From Rhodospirillaceae bacterium LM-1 (GTDB taxonomy: Bacteria; Pseudomonadota; Alphaproteobacteria; Rhodospirillales; WMHbin7), in assembly GCA_902725215.1 (NCBI GenBank), contig CACUVI010000027.1:1-64000 (forward strand): a stretch of 64,000 nucleotides of DNA, in the 5' to 3' direction. Shown here piece after piece: positions 1 through 8,628 of the stretch. How positions within the stretch are numbered: the first letter of the stretch is position 1; each line of letters begins with the position of its first letter. The position numbers and the translations under genes were made by a program. Below the pieces are notes generated by a model. The model saw only the letters and a list, made by a program, of their open reading frames with translations. It was not told where the DNA came from and did not search any database.

Positions 1-552
1 CCAGCTTGAATTGACAGCCTTTTCCAGCGTGCGGGCGCGCACCTCGCCGTTGCGCCAAGCGGTGTTGACCAGCAGCATCGCGAATTCGTCGCCGCCCAAA
101 CGCGCCACGGCGTCGGTGTCGCGGATCGAAGCCGCCAGCATGGCCGCCACATGGCGCAGCACTTCATCTCCCGCCGCATGGCCAAAATTGTCGTTGACCG
201 GCTTGAACCCGTCCAAATCGATATAGACCAGCACGCCGCGTTCTTCGCGCCTGCGCGCTTCGGCTAGCGCCAGCTTCAAGCGGTTCTCAAAACCGCGGCG
301 ATTGTAAAGGCCGGTCAGCTCGTCGGTATGGGCCAGACGTTCCAAAGCGTGAATGCGCTCCTGCTGCTGAACCAAGCGCTGCTTGGCTTCAAGGGCCACA
401 GACAGCGCCAGATCGGCGAAACCCTTTCCCTCGGCCTCCTCGGCGCTGAGCGTTGGTGCGCCAAAACGCTTCAGATAGCGGGCGATGCGGTCGATATTCG
501 TCACCAGTTCCTGCTCGCCATCCATAAGCAATCCCTCGGGCATGTTGCGCAT
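1..552 (-). CDS. diguanylate cyclase, GGDEF domain (C-terminus cut by window edge)
   Basis: Makes cyclic di-GMP from two GTP. Reading leftward from the ATG at 552-550, the frame is open to base 1, so the 3' end lies outside the window. About 184 residues are visible: a soluble N-terminal part with a coiled-coil-like stretch, then a GGDEF domain with the IDLDGFKPVNDNFGHAAGDE segment and the active-site loop GGDEF. Five residues before that loop sits RDTD, matching the RxxD product-inhibition site, so feedback inhibition is likely. No membrane segment is seen. An AAGGAGA ribosome site lies at about 559-565. It is divergent from the EipB-like gene. Confidence 0.9.
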   Translation of the reverse strand, partial: MRNMPEGLLMDGEQELVTNIDRIARYLKRFGAPTLSAEEAEGKGFADLALSVALEAKQRLVQQQERIHALERLAHTDELTGLYNRRGFENRLKLALAEARRREERGVLVYIDLDGFKPVNDNFGHAAGDEVLRHVAAMLAASIRDTDAVARLGGDEFAMLLVNTAWRNGEVRARTLEKAVNSSW

Positions 553-785
553 GGTTTTTCTCCTTGAAGCCGGGAGGAGCCTTTCTGGCCCCGGATCAAG
601 TCTGTCGCAAACGTCGTGCCAACATAAATTCGTGTTTTTACAATAAGATGCGCCTTGAATGCTGGGCAATTTCTGCCGGGGTGGAGGGGCGGGGCGGAAT
701 ATTTGCCCCACCCCCTATGAAGGAGGACAATCAGCGTTATAATAGAAATCGGCCATCAGCTACCGAATTAGGCGGTTTCGTTTTC

Positions 786-1601
786 ATGTCCAATCGCAGC
801 GCCTTTACGATCTCAGCGCTTCTTGCCGCCATCGTCTTCTGTCCGGCTTCTCTTTTGGCCGCCGATTTGGTTCCGCATGTGGCGGAATATGCGCTCAGTC
901 TTAAAACGGCCAAACAAGGCAGCGGCGTCGTTGGCCTCAAGGGAACGATGAAATTCAGCTTCACCGACACCTGCGACGGCTGGGCGATCGAGAATAAAAC
1001 CGTCATGAGCATGATGCAGGCGGAAGGCGACGAGATTCAAACCAGATGGAGCTTCGTGACCTGGGAAGCGAAGGATGGTCGCAACTACCGCTTCCGCGTT
1101 CTCAGCCTGCGCGATGGCGAGAAGGTTGAAGAGATCGAGGGCAGGGCGCTGCTGGAGGCCAATGGCGGTTCCGGGCAAGCCGTTCTGACGCGCCCCGAAA
1201 GCCAGACCATCCGCTTGCCCAAGGGAACCATGTTTCCGGCCGCCCATACCAAGCTGATGCTAAGCGAGGCCGCTTCGGGAAGGACCAGCCTGCAACGGAC
1301 GGTGTTCGACGGCTCTTCTCTCGACTCGTTGCAGGAAGTCAGCGTCCAGATCGGAAAATTGAAACCGGCATCAAAGGGGGCGGTCGGCGGCATGGCGGCA
1401 AATCCGCTGCTGGCCCGTCCATCCTGGCCGTCGCATCTGGCTTTCTTCAAGATCGGAGCCAAGGATGGGCTTCCGGCCTATGAAATTAGCTTGCGCTATT
1501 TCGACAACGGCATCGCCGATGAGGTGACCGAGGATTACGGCAATTTCACCGTGCGTTCGGAATTGACCAAGCTGGAGCCTTTGCCCCGCCCGGATTGCTG
1601 A
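786..1601 (+). CDS. EipB-family (DUF1849) periplasmic envelope-integrity protein
   Basis: A 271-residue exported protein of the DUF1849/EipB family, known from Brucella as a periplasmic beta-spiral protein needed for envelope integrity. The N-terminus (residues 1-26) is a signal peptide ending in LLAA. Two cysteines, C63 in TDTCDGW and the last residue C271, match the layout of the conserved disulfide of EipB. The open frame runs much further upstream, but the ATG at 786 is chosen because it begins the signal peptide. It stands alone, divergent from the cyclase gene across about 230 bases. Function is inferred from the family only. Confidence 0.85.
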   Translation: MSNRSAFTISALLAAIVFCPASLLAADLVPHVAEYALSLKTAKQGSGVVGLKGTMKFSFTDTCDGWAIENKTVMSMMQAEGDEIQTRWSFVTWEAKDGRNYRFRVLSLRDGEKVEEIEGRALLEANGGSGQAVLTRPESQTIRLPKGTMFPAAHTKLMLSEAASGRTSLQRTVFDGSSLDSLQEVSVQIGKLKPASKGAVGGMAANPLLARPSWPSHLAFFKIGAKDGLPAYEISLRYFDNGIADEVTEDYGNFTVRSELTKLEPLPRPDC

Positions 1602-1647
1602 TCCGTCCTCGTTTCCCTCTTCATCTTCACCTTTACCCAAGGTCGTC

Positions 1648-2676
1648 ATGTTCAGCGGTTCTCTTCAGTATGTCGTGCCAGCGCCTCCCGATCTGGGGGG
1701 CGCGTTTCAGGTCGCCCCAGGCATCAAATGGCTGCGCCTGCCTTTGCCCTTTAAACTCGATCACATCAATCTGTGGCTGCTTGAAGACGGCATCGGCTGG
1801 ATGCTGGTCGATACCGGCATGAACGATCAGGCCACGCGCGATCTATGGGATGGGCCTTTGCTGGCGCATCTTGAGGGCAAGCCCGTCACGCGCATTCTGT
1901 GCACGCATATGCATCCTGATCATATGGGGCTGGCCGGGTATCTTTCGCCAATGTTTGGCGCCGAGGTTTGGGCGTCGCTGGCGGATTGGAGTTTCGGGCG
2001 TCTGCTGGCGCGCGACGGCGGCGACGATTTCAACGCCGTGCATATCGATTTCTTCCAGCGCGCCGGTCTGACGGGTCCCGATCTCGAGATGATCCGCGAG
2101 CGCGGAAATTCCTATGCCAAGCGCGCCATGGCGCCGCCGCCATCTTTTCGCCGCCTGCTCGATGGCGCAAACTTATCCATCAATGGCGAGTCCTGGGAAT
2201 TGATCGAAGGCAACGGTCATTCGCCGGAACATATGTGCCTGTTCAATCAGGCCAGGAACATCCTGATTTCCGGCGATCAGATTCTTCCCAAGATCAGCCC
2301 GATCGTGGGCGTCTGGCCGCAAGAGCCAATGGCCGATCCGTTGGATTTGTACATGGCGTCGCTGGACCGTTTCGATCCGCTTCCCGACGACGTGCTGGTT
2401 TTGCCGTCGCATGGCCTGCCCTTCAAGGGGCTGAAGATACGTCTGGCTCAGTTGCGCAGCCATCACGAACAGCGGTTGGATGATACAAGGCGAGCGACGC
2501 AAGAACCCGCCACGGCGCGCCAAGTTCTAAGCCTGCTCTTTCCCAGAGTGTCTGAACCCAATGACGTGGTGTTCGCCTGTACCGAAACCATCGCCCATCT
2601 TCATCGGCTGATGGTGACGGGCGAGATCCGCCGGGAAAGCGGTCCCGACGGCATCGACAGATATATGAAAAACTAG
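1648..2676 (+). CDS. MBL-fold metallo-hydrolase
   Basis: A 342-residue cytoplasmic metallo-beta-lactamase-fold hydrolase. The zinc motif is THMHPDHMG, with H87, H89, D91 and H92; further ligands are in GNGHSPEH and ISGDQ, and a C-terminal LPSHG gives the last histidine. The fold is clear but the substrate is not. The length and C-terminal helical extension resemble the broad MBL hydrolase group with a degradation-like C-terminal domain, not the short ETHE1 persulfide dioxygenases. An AAGG site precedes the ATG by about nine bases. Its stop overlaps by four bases the stop of the convergent ArsR-type regulator. Confidence 0.85.
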   Translation: MFSGSLQYVVPAPPDLGGAFQVAPGIKWLRLPLPFKLDHINLWLLEDGIGWMLVDTGMNDQATRDLWDGPLLAHLEGKPVTRILCTHMHPDHMGLAGYLSPMFGAEVWASLADWSFGRLLARDGGDDFNAVHIDFFQRAGLTGPDLEMIRERGNSYAKRAMAPPPSFRRLLDGANLSINGESWELIEGNGHSPEHMCLFNQARNILISGDQILPKISPIVGVWPQEPMADPLDLYMASLDRFDPLPDDVLVLPSHGLPFKGLKIRLAQLRSHHEQRLDDTRRATQEPATARQVLSLLFPRVSEPNDVVFACTETIAHLHRLMVTGEIRRESGPDGIDRYMKN

Positions 2677-3014
2677 GCGGCGCAGTTGGTGGGGACAGGC
2701 TCTTCCTTGGGAGCATCGGGAGCCATGCAGTACAGGCCGTACAAGGTGCCGATCACCTCGCTCGCCTCATGCCCGTTCAGCGAATAAAAAATTGTCTGCG
2801 CAGCGCGGCGCGTCTGCACCAGACTGTCGCGGCGTAAACGCGCCAGATGCTGTGACAGGGCCGATTGTGATAGGCCGATCAGTTTTTCCAATTGGCCCAC
2901 CGATTTCTCGCCATTGGCAAGCTGACAAAGCACAAGCAAACGATGTTCGTTGCTCATGGCTTTCAAAAGGGTGCTGGCCCGGCGCGCGTTTTCCTGCATT
3001 TGATCAAGGTTCAT
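2673..3014 (-). CDS. ArsR-family repressor of the SqrR/BigR (persulfide-sensing) type
   Basis: A 113-residue winged-helix dimer repressor. The recognition helix region reads LSQSALSQHLARLRRDSLV. Two cysteines are present, C30 in LLVLCQL and C96 in YGLYCMAP; their spacing of 66 residues equals that of the reactive pair in Rhodobacter SqrR and Xylella BigR, which form a tetrasulfide link on exposure to persulfide. No metal-binding ELCVCDL-type motif of ArsR/SmtB is present. The ATG at 3014 is preferred over an upstream start 19 codons earlier because it follows an AGAGG site and fits family length. Target genes are unknown; a palindrome lies upstream at 3084-3101. Confidence 0.8.
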   Translation of the reverse strand: MNLDQMQENARRASTLLKAMSNEHRLLVLCQLANGEKSVGQLEKLIGLSQSALSQHLARLRRDSLVQTRRAAQTIFYSLNGHEASEVIGTLYGLYCMAPDAPKEEPVPTNCAA

Positions 3015-3083
3015 AGTGACCTCTTCCTTTGATTGTTGAATATACGCTACCACTAATCCAGGACATTTCAATATAATTTTGTG

Positions 3084-3101
3084 GTGAATTATTTAATACA
3101 C
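3084..3101. promoter_or_regulatory. candidate operator palindrome for the SqrR-like repressor
   Basis: GTGAATTA-TT-TAATACAC is an 18-base inverted repeat with one mismatched pair, inside an AT-rich stretch between the divergent regulator (start 3014) and the 3185 gene. ArsR-family proteins bind such symmetric AT-rich sites, so autoregulation is plausible. Binding is not shown by the sequence. Confidence 0.45.
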
Positions 3102-3184
3102 ATAATATCATTGTATTTACTGGGGGCCGATCTTGCTCCAAATCATCGCTTAAGCTAAGCTCCGATGAAATAAGGAGAAGCCAC

Positions 3185-3637
3185 ATGCGCCTTCGGCTTG
3201 CGCCGCTTGTCATATTTTTGGGTTTGCTTGGCTTGGCGCCTGTCGTTCAGGCGACCGAGTTGATCACGCTTACGCTTGGTAAGGCAAAGGTTCTGCGACT
3301 CGACAAGCCTGCCGCCGTCATCATCCTAGCCAAGCCCGAGATTGCCGACGTGGTGCTGGAGACCAAGAAATTCCTGTTCATGATCGGGCGCATGGCGGGC
3401 GAGACGTCGCTGACCATTCTGGATTCCAACAGCAATGAAATCCTGGTCGCTACCCTGGCGGTGGTGCCCGAGGATGATCGGCATATCAGCATTCTGCGTC
3501 ATTGCCGCGCTCAGGGCGGGGGCAATTGCGTGCCGGAAGAGACCCTGGCATGCGCCAACGGGCGCTGTACGATCGTCGAAACGCCGGGAGCAGCCACCGC
3601 GACCACGGGCGGCGCCGGGGCTGCTGCCCCGAATTGA
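3185..3637 (+). CDS. secretin N-terminal-like periplasmic protein (T2SS/T3SS/pilus N domain)
   Basis: A 150-residue exported protein: signal peptide 1-23 (ending VVQA), then one domain of about 80 residues with LTLGKAKVLRLDKPAAVIIL and a GETSLTIL turn. This matches the N-terminal domain of CpaC/RhcC-type pilus secretins. The pore-forming secretin part is absent, and the C-terminus has four cysteines (HCRAQ, NCVPE, LACANG, RCTIV) and an Ala/Thr/Gly-rich tail. A GGAG site at about 3173-3176 sets the start. No pilus or secretion genes are near, so it may be a stand-alone adaptor or envelope protein. Confidence 0.7.
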   Translation: MRLRLAPLVIFLGLLGLAPVVQATELITLTLGKAKVLRLDKPAAVIILAKPEIADVVLETKKFLFMIGRMAGETSLTILDSNSNEILVATLAVVPEDDRHISILRHCRAQGGGNCVPEETLACANGRCTIVETPGAATATTGGAGAAAPN

Positions 3638-3661
3638 CTTTTCCAAACGTTGGAAAAAATA

Positions 3662-4042
3662 GCCAGATGGCCTGTAAGCCGGGTTCTGTCCACGCCCTTG
3701 CGGGCGCTGGGTGACCATTCCTCTAGGGTGCCGATTGCCCGGCACCTCAAGCAGCCGACCCGGGCGGCGGTCGCGAAAACGGCGATTGCAGGCAAGCCTG
3801 CGTGCCGCCCCTATTTGGCCTTGCTCCCGGTGGGGTTTGCCCTGCCGCTCCTGTTGCCAGTCGCGCGGTGCGCTCTTACCGCACCTTTTCACCCTTACCG
3901 GTTCTAAAACCGGCGGTTCAGCTCTCTGTGGCACTTTCCCTGGGGTTGCCCCCGCCGGGCGTTACCCGGCACCGTGTTTCCGTGGAGCCCGGACTTTCCT
4001 CTCCCAGCTTGCGCTGGCAGCGGTCACCTGACCATCTGGCGC
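3662..4042 (-). ncRNA. rnpB: RNase P RNA (bacterial type A)
   Basis: Catalytic RNA that matures tRNA 5' ends. On the minus strand the 5' part carries GAGGAAAGTCCGGGCTCC and the 3' part ACAGAACCCGGCTTACAG, the two halves of the conserved P4 core. The outer stem is formed by GCCAGATGG near 4039 and CCATCTGGC near 3663. Conserved GGGTAACGCCCGGC and GGCAAACCCC segments lie between. Ends are set from the outer stem and may be off by a few bases. Several short open frames over this region are meaningless. Confidence 0.95.
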
Positions 4043-4043
4043 T

Positions 4044-4718
4044 CTATTCCTGAACCAGCTTCAGCAGCGCGTCAAGCAGGCCTGCGCATTGGGCATCGGC
4101 GATGCCATCGCATTTTTCCGGCCTGAAGTGGCGCTGGAAGGCCTGGACGGCGGCATCAGGGTCCGAGATGTCATAGCCGTAATGGGAAAGGCGGGGGATT
4201 GCGTGAACGGCTTGGCCGGGAGAAAAAGTCCAGGGCCACAGGCCGACGCCTTCCTTGGCCAAAAGCCGCCAGTCGAACAATTCGCCGGGGTCTTGCTTGC
4301 GCGTGGGCGCGACGTCGGCGTGCCCCACCACATTGCGCGGCGCAATTGGATGGGACGATAGAATCTGTTTCGACAGTCCGATCAGCGCATCCATCTGCGC
4401 CCCAGGGAAGCTGCGATATCCGAATTCGTGGCCGGGATTGACCAGTTCGATGCCGACCGAGCGGGCATTGACGTCGCCTTGGCCTCGCCATGCGGAAAGA
4501 CCCGCATGCCAGGCTCGCTTTTCCTCCAAAACCAGACGGTAGATTTCGCCGTCCTCGCCGATCAGATAATGGGCGCTGACTTTGGCGGCGGGATCGCACA
4601 ATCGTTGCAGCGCCGCTTCCATCGACGTCATGCCGGTGTAGTGCAGCACCAGCATGTCGATGGGCAGACCCTGCGGCCTTTCGTCGAAATTGGGCGAGGG
4701 CGTTTCGATCAGCTTCAT
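4044..4718 (-). CDS. N-acetylmuramoyl-L-alanine amidase (AmpD/AmiD type)
   Basis: Cleaves the amide between muramic acid and the stem peptide of peptidoglycan or its anhydro-muropeptides. The 224-residue product has an Amidase_2 domain with zinc ligands H26 (LHYTG), H133 (VVGHAD) and D143 (KQDPG); the ten-residue spacing of the last two matches AmpD. A C-terminal stretch from about 175 looks like a small peptidoglycan-binding helical domain (YGYDISD...AVQAFQRHFRP). No clear signal peptide is seen, which favours a cytoplasmic recycling role, but AmiD-like export cannot be excluded. The start at 4718 overlaps the stop of the upstream transporter gene as ATGA, implying translational coupling. 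A longer frame start at 4772 is rejected. Confidence 0.88.
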   Translation of the reverse strand: MKLIETPSPNFDERPQGLPIDMLVLHYTGMTSMEAALQRLCDPAAKVSAHYLIGEDGEIYRLVLEEKRAWHAGLSAWRGQGDVNARSVGIELVNPGHEFGYRSFPGAQMDALIGLSKQILSSHPIAPRNVVGHADVAPTRKQDPGELFDWRLLAKEGVGLWPWTFSPGQAVHAIPRLSHYGYDISDPDAAVQAFQRHFRPEKCDGIADAQCAGLLDALLKLVQE

Positions 4719-5569
4719 GCCGGTTTTCTTGTCGAGAGATATTGAATGAGCGCAACGCCCGACAAGGTGCAAACGGCTCCCATCGCCTTATGCAGCCCGA
4801 ACGGTTCGCCCAGGATCGCGATGCTGGACAGGATACCCAACACCGGGGCCAGAAGCGAGAAGGGAACGATGACGTTTACCGGATAGCGGCGCACCAACCG
4901 ATACCATAGAGAATGCGCCACGACCGAGGCGAAGATGGCTGTATAGGCCACCGCCCCCCAACCGATCCAACTGGCATTGGCCATTTTGTCAAACTGGCCG
5001 GTTTCAAATATGGCCGACAGCAGCAGCAGTTGCGGCGCGCCCAGCAGGCAGACGCCGCCCGTGATCGCCAGCGGATGCATGCCGCCCGTACTTTTCATGA
5101 CCATGGTGGACAAGGCGAAGCCCAGCGCCGAAATGACGACCAGCACAAGGCCGAAAAGCTCGATGCGTTGCGGCTCGCCCGCCAGCAGCACGACGCCCAG
5201 AAAAGCCAGGGCCATGCCTGCGAAACGACCGATCCCCAGGCGCTCCTTGAACAGCAAGAATGCCAGCAGGGCGCTGAACGGCACCTGAAGTTGGATCACA
5301 ATGGCGCTGGTGGCCGCGTCTATGCCTTGCAGCCCCACGAACAGAAGGCCGAAATGCACGACGCCCAACGTGACCGACAGCATTGCCAAGGTTTTCATCT
5401 GTCGCCAATGCGGGCGGTAGAAAGGTATCAAGAGAGCGGCCACCAGGGCGAAGCGCAACCCGGTCAGCAGTAATCCGTCCAATTCGCCGACCCCAACCTT
5501 GGCGACGACGAAGTTGAAACCCCAAATGGCCATGACCAGGGTGGCGAGAAGAAGATCGGGGAGGGTCAT
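4715..5569 (-). CDS. EamA/DMT-family transporter
   Basis: A 284-residue inner-membrane protein with about ten hydrophobic helices in two EamA halves, typical for drug/metabolite transporters of the RhaT/YdcZ/RarD group. The first helix reads LPDLLLATLVMAIWGFNFVV, with the WGFNFV signature common in this family. Substrate cannot be told from sequence; amino-acid or metabolite efflux is usual. It is the first gene of a two-gene unit with the amidase, joined by an ATGA overlap. A second, distant EamA paralogue lies at 7747. Confidence 0.88.
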   Translation of the reverse strand: MTLPDLLLATLVMAIWGFNFVVAKVGVGELDGLLLTGLRFALVAALLIPFYRPHWRQMKTLAMLSVTLGVVHFGLLFVGLQGIDAATSAIVIQLQVPFSALLAFLLFKERLGIGRFAGMALAFLGVVLLAGEPQRIELFGLVLVVISALGFALSTMVMKSTGGMHPLAITGGVCLLGAPQLLLLSAIFETGQFDKMANASWIGWGAVAYTAIFASVVAHSLWYRLVRRYPVNVIVPFSLLAPVLGILSSIAILGEPFGLHKAMGAVCTLSGVALIQYLSTRKPA

Positions 5570-5622
5570 AAGCTTAGCTTATCTCGTTCCTGACGAAAGA
5601 AGGCTAAATACTGTGCCTTCTT

Positions 5623-7083
5623 TTACAGCGCCACAACCCTATTCCGACCGCCTTCCTTGGCTTGATAAAGCGCCTTGTCGCCTCGCTGCAACAGAATTTC
5701 AAAAGTAGCATCATCATGCAGAACGGCGATGCCGATGCTGACGGTGAAATTAAGCGTAAAATCCCCGTCGATGACCGCAACCTGCGACTCCTCGACAATG
5801 CCCCTTAACCTTTCGGCAATAACGCAAGCGCCCGAGGCATCGGTTTCCGGAAGCAGGACGGCGAATTCCTCGCCCCCCAGCCTGCCGCTTGTATCCAGGG
5901 CCCTGGCGACCACGCCCAACAGCTCCGCCAGCTTTTGGATGACGCGGTCACCCGTAGGATGACCCCAGCGGTCATTGATCGACTTGAACCGGTCGATATC
6001 CAACATCAAGACGGCAAGCGGCCTATCGTGACGCTTGGCGCGGGCAAATTCGTGTTGGCCAACATCCATGAAATGGCGGCGATTGGCGATGCCCGTCAGG
6101 ACATCGGTCGTCGCCAACTTGCGCATGTCTTCCCGCTGGCGCACCACGGTCAGGTGGGCGCGTAGCGCCAAAAGCGAAAGAGCCAGCAGGACGACAAAGC
6201 CGATAGAGAACTGCCAAGAGCGATGCTGCCACCCCTGCAAGACGCGCGCCTTGTCATATCCGACGATGGCAACGAAGGGAAAACGCTCCAGCCTGCTTAG
6301 GCCGAAAATCCGCTCTTGCCCATCGATCGGCGACGCCGCCATGAAGGTTGATCCCGCGCCGACGTCCGCGAAGGATAGCGTTCCCGATGGCGGGGGTGCC
6401 CGCTTGCCCAAGGCTTCCGGCAAGGGCGGATTGCGCGCCAGCAGGGTCGATGATGTGTCAACGATCGCCAGAACGTCATTTCTGTCGGTCGAGAAGCTGG
6501 AAATCCAGTTCTGGGCGAATTCAAGGTCGATGACGACCATCGCCGCCCCCAGCAAGCGGCCTTCCGAAGACGCAACGGTGCGGGACATAAGAACCACCGA
6601 GCGACCATTGGCTGATTTGTCTGGCGGCATGTACTGGATGCGAAGACTTTGTCCTGGCGCAATATCGGGTTCCGAACAAAAGGCCTGATTGCTTTTGGCG
6701 CCTTGAAGCGGGTGTCTGGCGACGGCAACGAACGTGCAATCTTGATTCAGCAAGACAAGGTCGCTTAGACCTGCGACTGTCTCCACCTTCTCCTTCACCA
6801 AAGCATCCATTTGCCCACGGATCGCGGGGTTGCGACTGGCCTCGGAGAAATCCCGTTCCACGTCGATTCTGCCCAGAACGTCGCGCAAGACATAATCGGC
6901 CGCCAAGAAAGTGTCGCCGAACGATCTGCTGATAACCTGGCTTTTATGGATCGCCAGACGGGCGATGTCTTCAAGCAACCGATCGCGTTCCTGCCGAAAA
7001 TCGTAGACCAGCCAGCCGCCGATCACAGCCAAGAATAAAAACACGAAGGCGTAAATGCCCAAGGAACGGTGAAGGGAGTGCAT
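5623..7083 (-). CDS. membrane diguanylate cyclase with periplasmic Cache sensor
   Basis: A 486-residue cyclic di-GMP synthase. It has an N-terminal membrane helix (about 10-28), a large periplasmic region typical of double Cache sensors (about 30-280, with WISSFSTDRNDVLAIVDTSS), a second helix (about 285-308) and a C-terminal GGDEF domain from about 320. The catalytic loop is GGEEF near residue 404, and RALD five residues before it is an intact RxxD inhibition site. It should convert an external small-molecule signal into c-di-GMP. No partner gene is adjacent. Confidence 0.92.
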   Translation of the reverse strand: MHSLHRSLGIYAFVFLFLAVIGGWLVYDFRQERDRLLEDIARLAIHKSQVISRSFGDTFLAADYVLRDVLGRIDVERDFSEASRNPAIRGQMDALVKEKVETVAGLSDLVLLNQDCTFVAVARHPLQGAKSNQAFCSEPDIAPGQSLRIQYMPPDKSANGRSVVLMSRTVASSEGRLLGAAMVVIDLEFAQNWISSFSTDRNDVLAIVDTSSTLLARNPPLPEALGKRAPPPSGTLSFADVGAGSTFMAASPIDGQERIFGLSRLERFPFVAIVGYDKARVLQGWQHRSWQFSIGFVVLLALSLLALRAHLTVVRQREDMRKLATTDVLTGIANRRHFMDVGQHEFARAKRHDRPLAVLMLDIDRFKSINDRWGHPTGDRVIQKLAELLGVVARALDTSGRLGGEEFAVLLPETDASGACVIAERLRGIVEESQVAVIDGDFTLNFTVSIGIAVLHDDATFEILLQRGDKALYQAKEGGRNRVVAL

Positions 7084-7255
7084 GCCTTAACTTTCTTTGG
7101 GGAAATTTTGCGGTTCTTGAACTGGGGCCGACTTTGATTGTTTTTCAGCGCGCGCTAGGTTATCTAAACTTCTATCAATTACGCAGGCGCGGCGGCTACC
7201 TGCTTTTGTGTATATCCTTGTTGATCCTCGTCGATTCGTGTCGTTATAAGAGAGC

Positions 7256-7750
7256 ATGACCCAGCCCCACACGCGCCAAAGCATTCTGGCCTATCTGCAA
7301 GAACTTGGGATCAAGGCCGAGACCTTCGATCATCCGCCCATCTTCACGGTGGCGGACGGCGAGGAACATTGGCGGGGCATTCCCGGCACGCATTGCAAGA
7401 ACCTGTTCTTGAAGGACGCCAAGGGGCAGATGTGGCTGGTTTCATGTCCCATCGCCCGCAAGGTCGATTTGAAGACGTTGCCTGATCGCATTGGCTCGGC
7501 GCGCATCAGCTTCGGTTCCGCTGATCGCTTGCGCGCCACCTTGTTCATCGAGCCGGGATCGGTCACGCCCTTCGCCCTGGCCAACGACAGCGATAAGAAG
7601 GTCATCTGCGTGCTGGACAAGGCGATGATGGGCGATCCCTTGCTGGCCTTTCACCCGCTGGAAAATACCGCCACCACCGTTCTGCCGCCCGATGGATTGC
7701 TGGCCTTCCTAAAGGCAACCGGTCACGCCCCCAAGCTGGTGAGCCTATGA
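7256..7750 (+). CDS. prolyl-tRNA editing protein (YbaK/PrdX/ProXp-ala family)
   Basis: A 164-residue free-standing trans-editing domain that hydrolyses mischarged tRNA(Pro), such as Ala- or Cys-tRNA(Pro). Family marks are DHPPIFTVADGEE near the N-terminus, GTHCKNLFLKD with the conserved lysine, and a late FHPLENTATT segment. It is closest to the PrdX/ProXp-ala branch, which in alphaproteobacteria acts beside a ProRS lacking its own editing domain. Its stop overlaps the start of the following EamA gene (ATGA), so the two are translated together; any functional tie is unknown. Confidence 0.88.
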   Translation: MTQPHTRQSILAYLQELGIKAETFDHPPIFTVADGEEHWRGIPGTHCKNLFLKDAKGQMWLVSCPIARKVDLKTLPDRIGSARISFGSADRLRATLFIEPGSVTPFALANDSDKKVICVLDKAMMGDPLLAFHPLENTATTVLPPDGLLAFLKATGHAPKLVSL

Positions 7751-8628
7751 ATTACCTGCTGTTGATCGTGCCGCCCCTGATGTGGGCGGGCAATGCCGTG
7801 ATCAGCCGCGCCGTGCTGGCCGATGGCTCCATGCCGCCGATGGCGCTGTCCTTTTGGCGCTGGGCGCTGGCGGCGGCTATTCTGGTCTTGATGACGCACC
7901 GTGCGCTGCCGGCCGAATGGCCGAAGGTAAAACGGCATTTTCCTTTTCTGGTCTTTCTGGCCCTATCGTCGGTGTCGGCCTACAACAGCCTGCTGTATCT
8001 GGCGTTGGCCACTACGCCCGCCATCAACGCCATGATCGTGGCGTCCAGCCTGCCGGTGGTGACGATCCTGCTCTCCTGGGTCTGGTTGAAGGAGCGTCCC
8101 AGCCTGCTGGCTTTGCTGGGGCTGGGCGTTTCCTTTGCAGGATTGTTGGCGGTGATCGCCAGGGGAGATGTTGGAACCTTGTTGAATTTCGCCTTTCAAT
8201 CGGGCGATCTGTGGGTGCTGCTGGCGACTTTGTCTTGGGGCGTCTATTCGGTGGCTTTGCGAAAGCACCCCACCGGCATCAAGCCGCTGGTTCTGCTGAC
8301 TTGGCTGGTGGTGATCGGAACGCCCTTTCTGCTGCCCTTGCATCTGGTTGAATTGGCCCAGGGCCAAGCGCCCCAATTGACCTGGGCCAATGCGGCGGCG
8401 GTCGTTTATGTGGCGGCCTTCGCTTCAGTGTTGGCCTATATCTGCTGGAACGAAGGCGTGACGCGCCTGGGGGCCGGTTTGGCCGGGCAGTTCACTTATT
8501 TGACGCCCCTGTTTGCCGCCCTGCTGGCGGTGGTCTTCCTGAATGAAGAGTTCAGGCTGTATCACGCCCTGGGATTGTCGCTGATCTTCGCAGGAATTAC
8601 CTTGGCCAGCCTGAGAAAACCTGGCTAA
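7747..8628 (+). CDS. EamA/DMT-family transporter
   Basis: A 293-residue inner-membrane protein with ten predicted helices in two EamA repeats. The first helix reads NYLLLIVPPLMWAGNAVISR, with the WAGN signature. The second repeat begins near SGDLWVLLATLSWGVYSVAL. Substrate unknown. It is coupled by a four-base overlap to the Pro-tRNA editing gene and ends convergent with the P-II-like gene at 8625 (four-base overlap of the ends). Confidence 0.88.
   Translation: MNYLLLIVPPLMWAGNAVISRAVLADGSMPPMALSFWRWALAAAILVLMTHRALPAEWPKVKRHFPFLVFLALSSVSAYNSLLYLALATTPAINAMIVASSLPVVTILLSWVWLKERPSLLALLGLGVSFAGLLAVIARGDVGTLLNFAFQSGDLWVLLATLSWGVYSVALRKHPTGIKPLVLLTWLVVIGTPFLLPLHLVELAQGQAPQLTWANAAAVVYVAAFASVLAYICWNEGVTRLGAGLAGQFTYLTPLFAALLAVVFLNEEFRLYHALGLSLIFAGITLASLRKPG

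Noticed and set aside
3650-4053. Several overlapping open frames of 60-106 codons
   Set aside because: They lie over the RNase P RNA gene and have no coding features.
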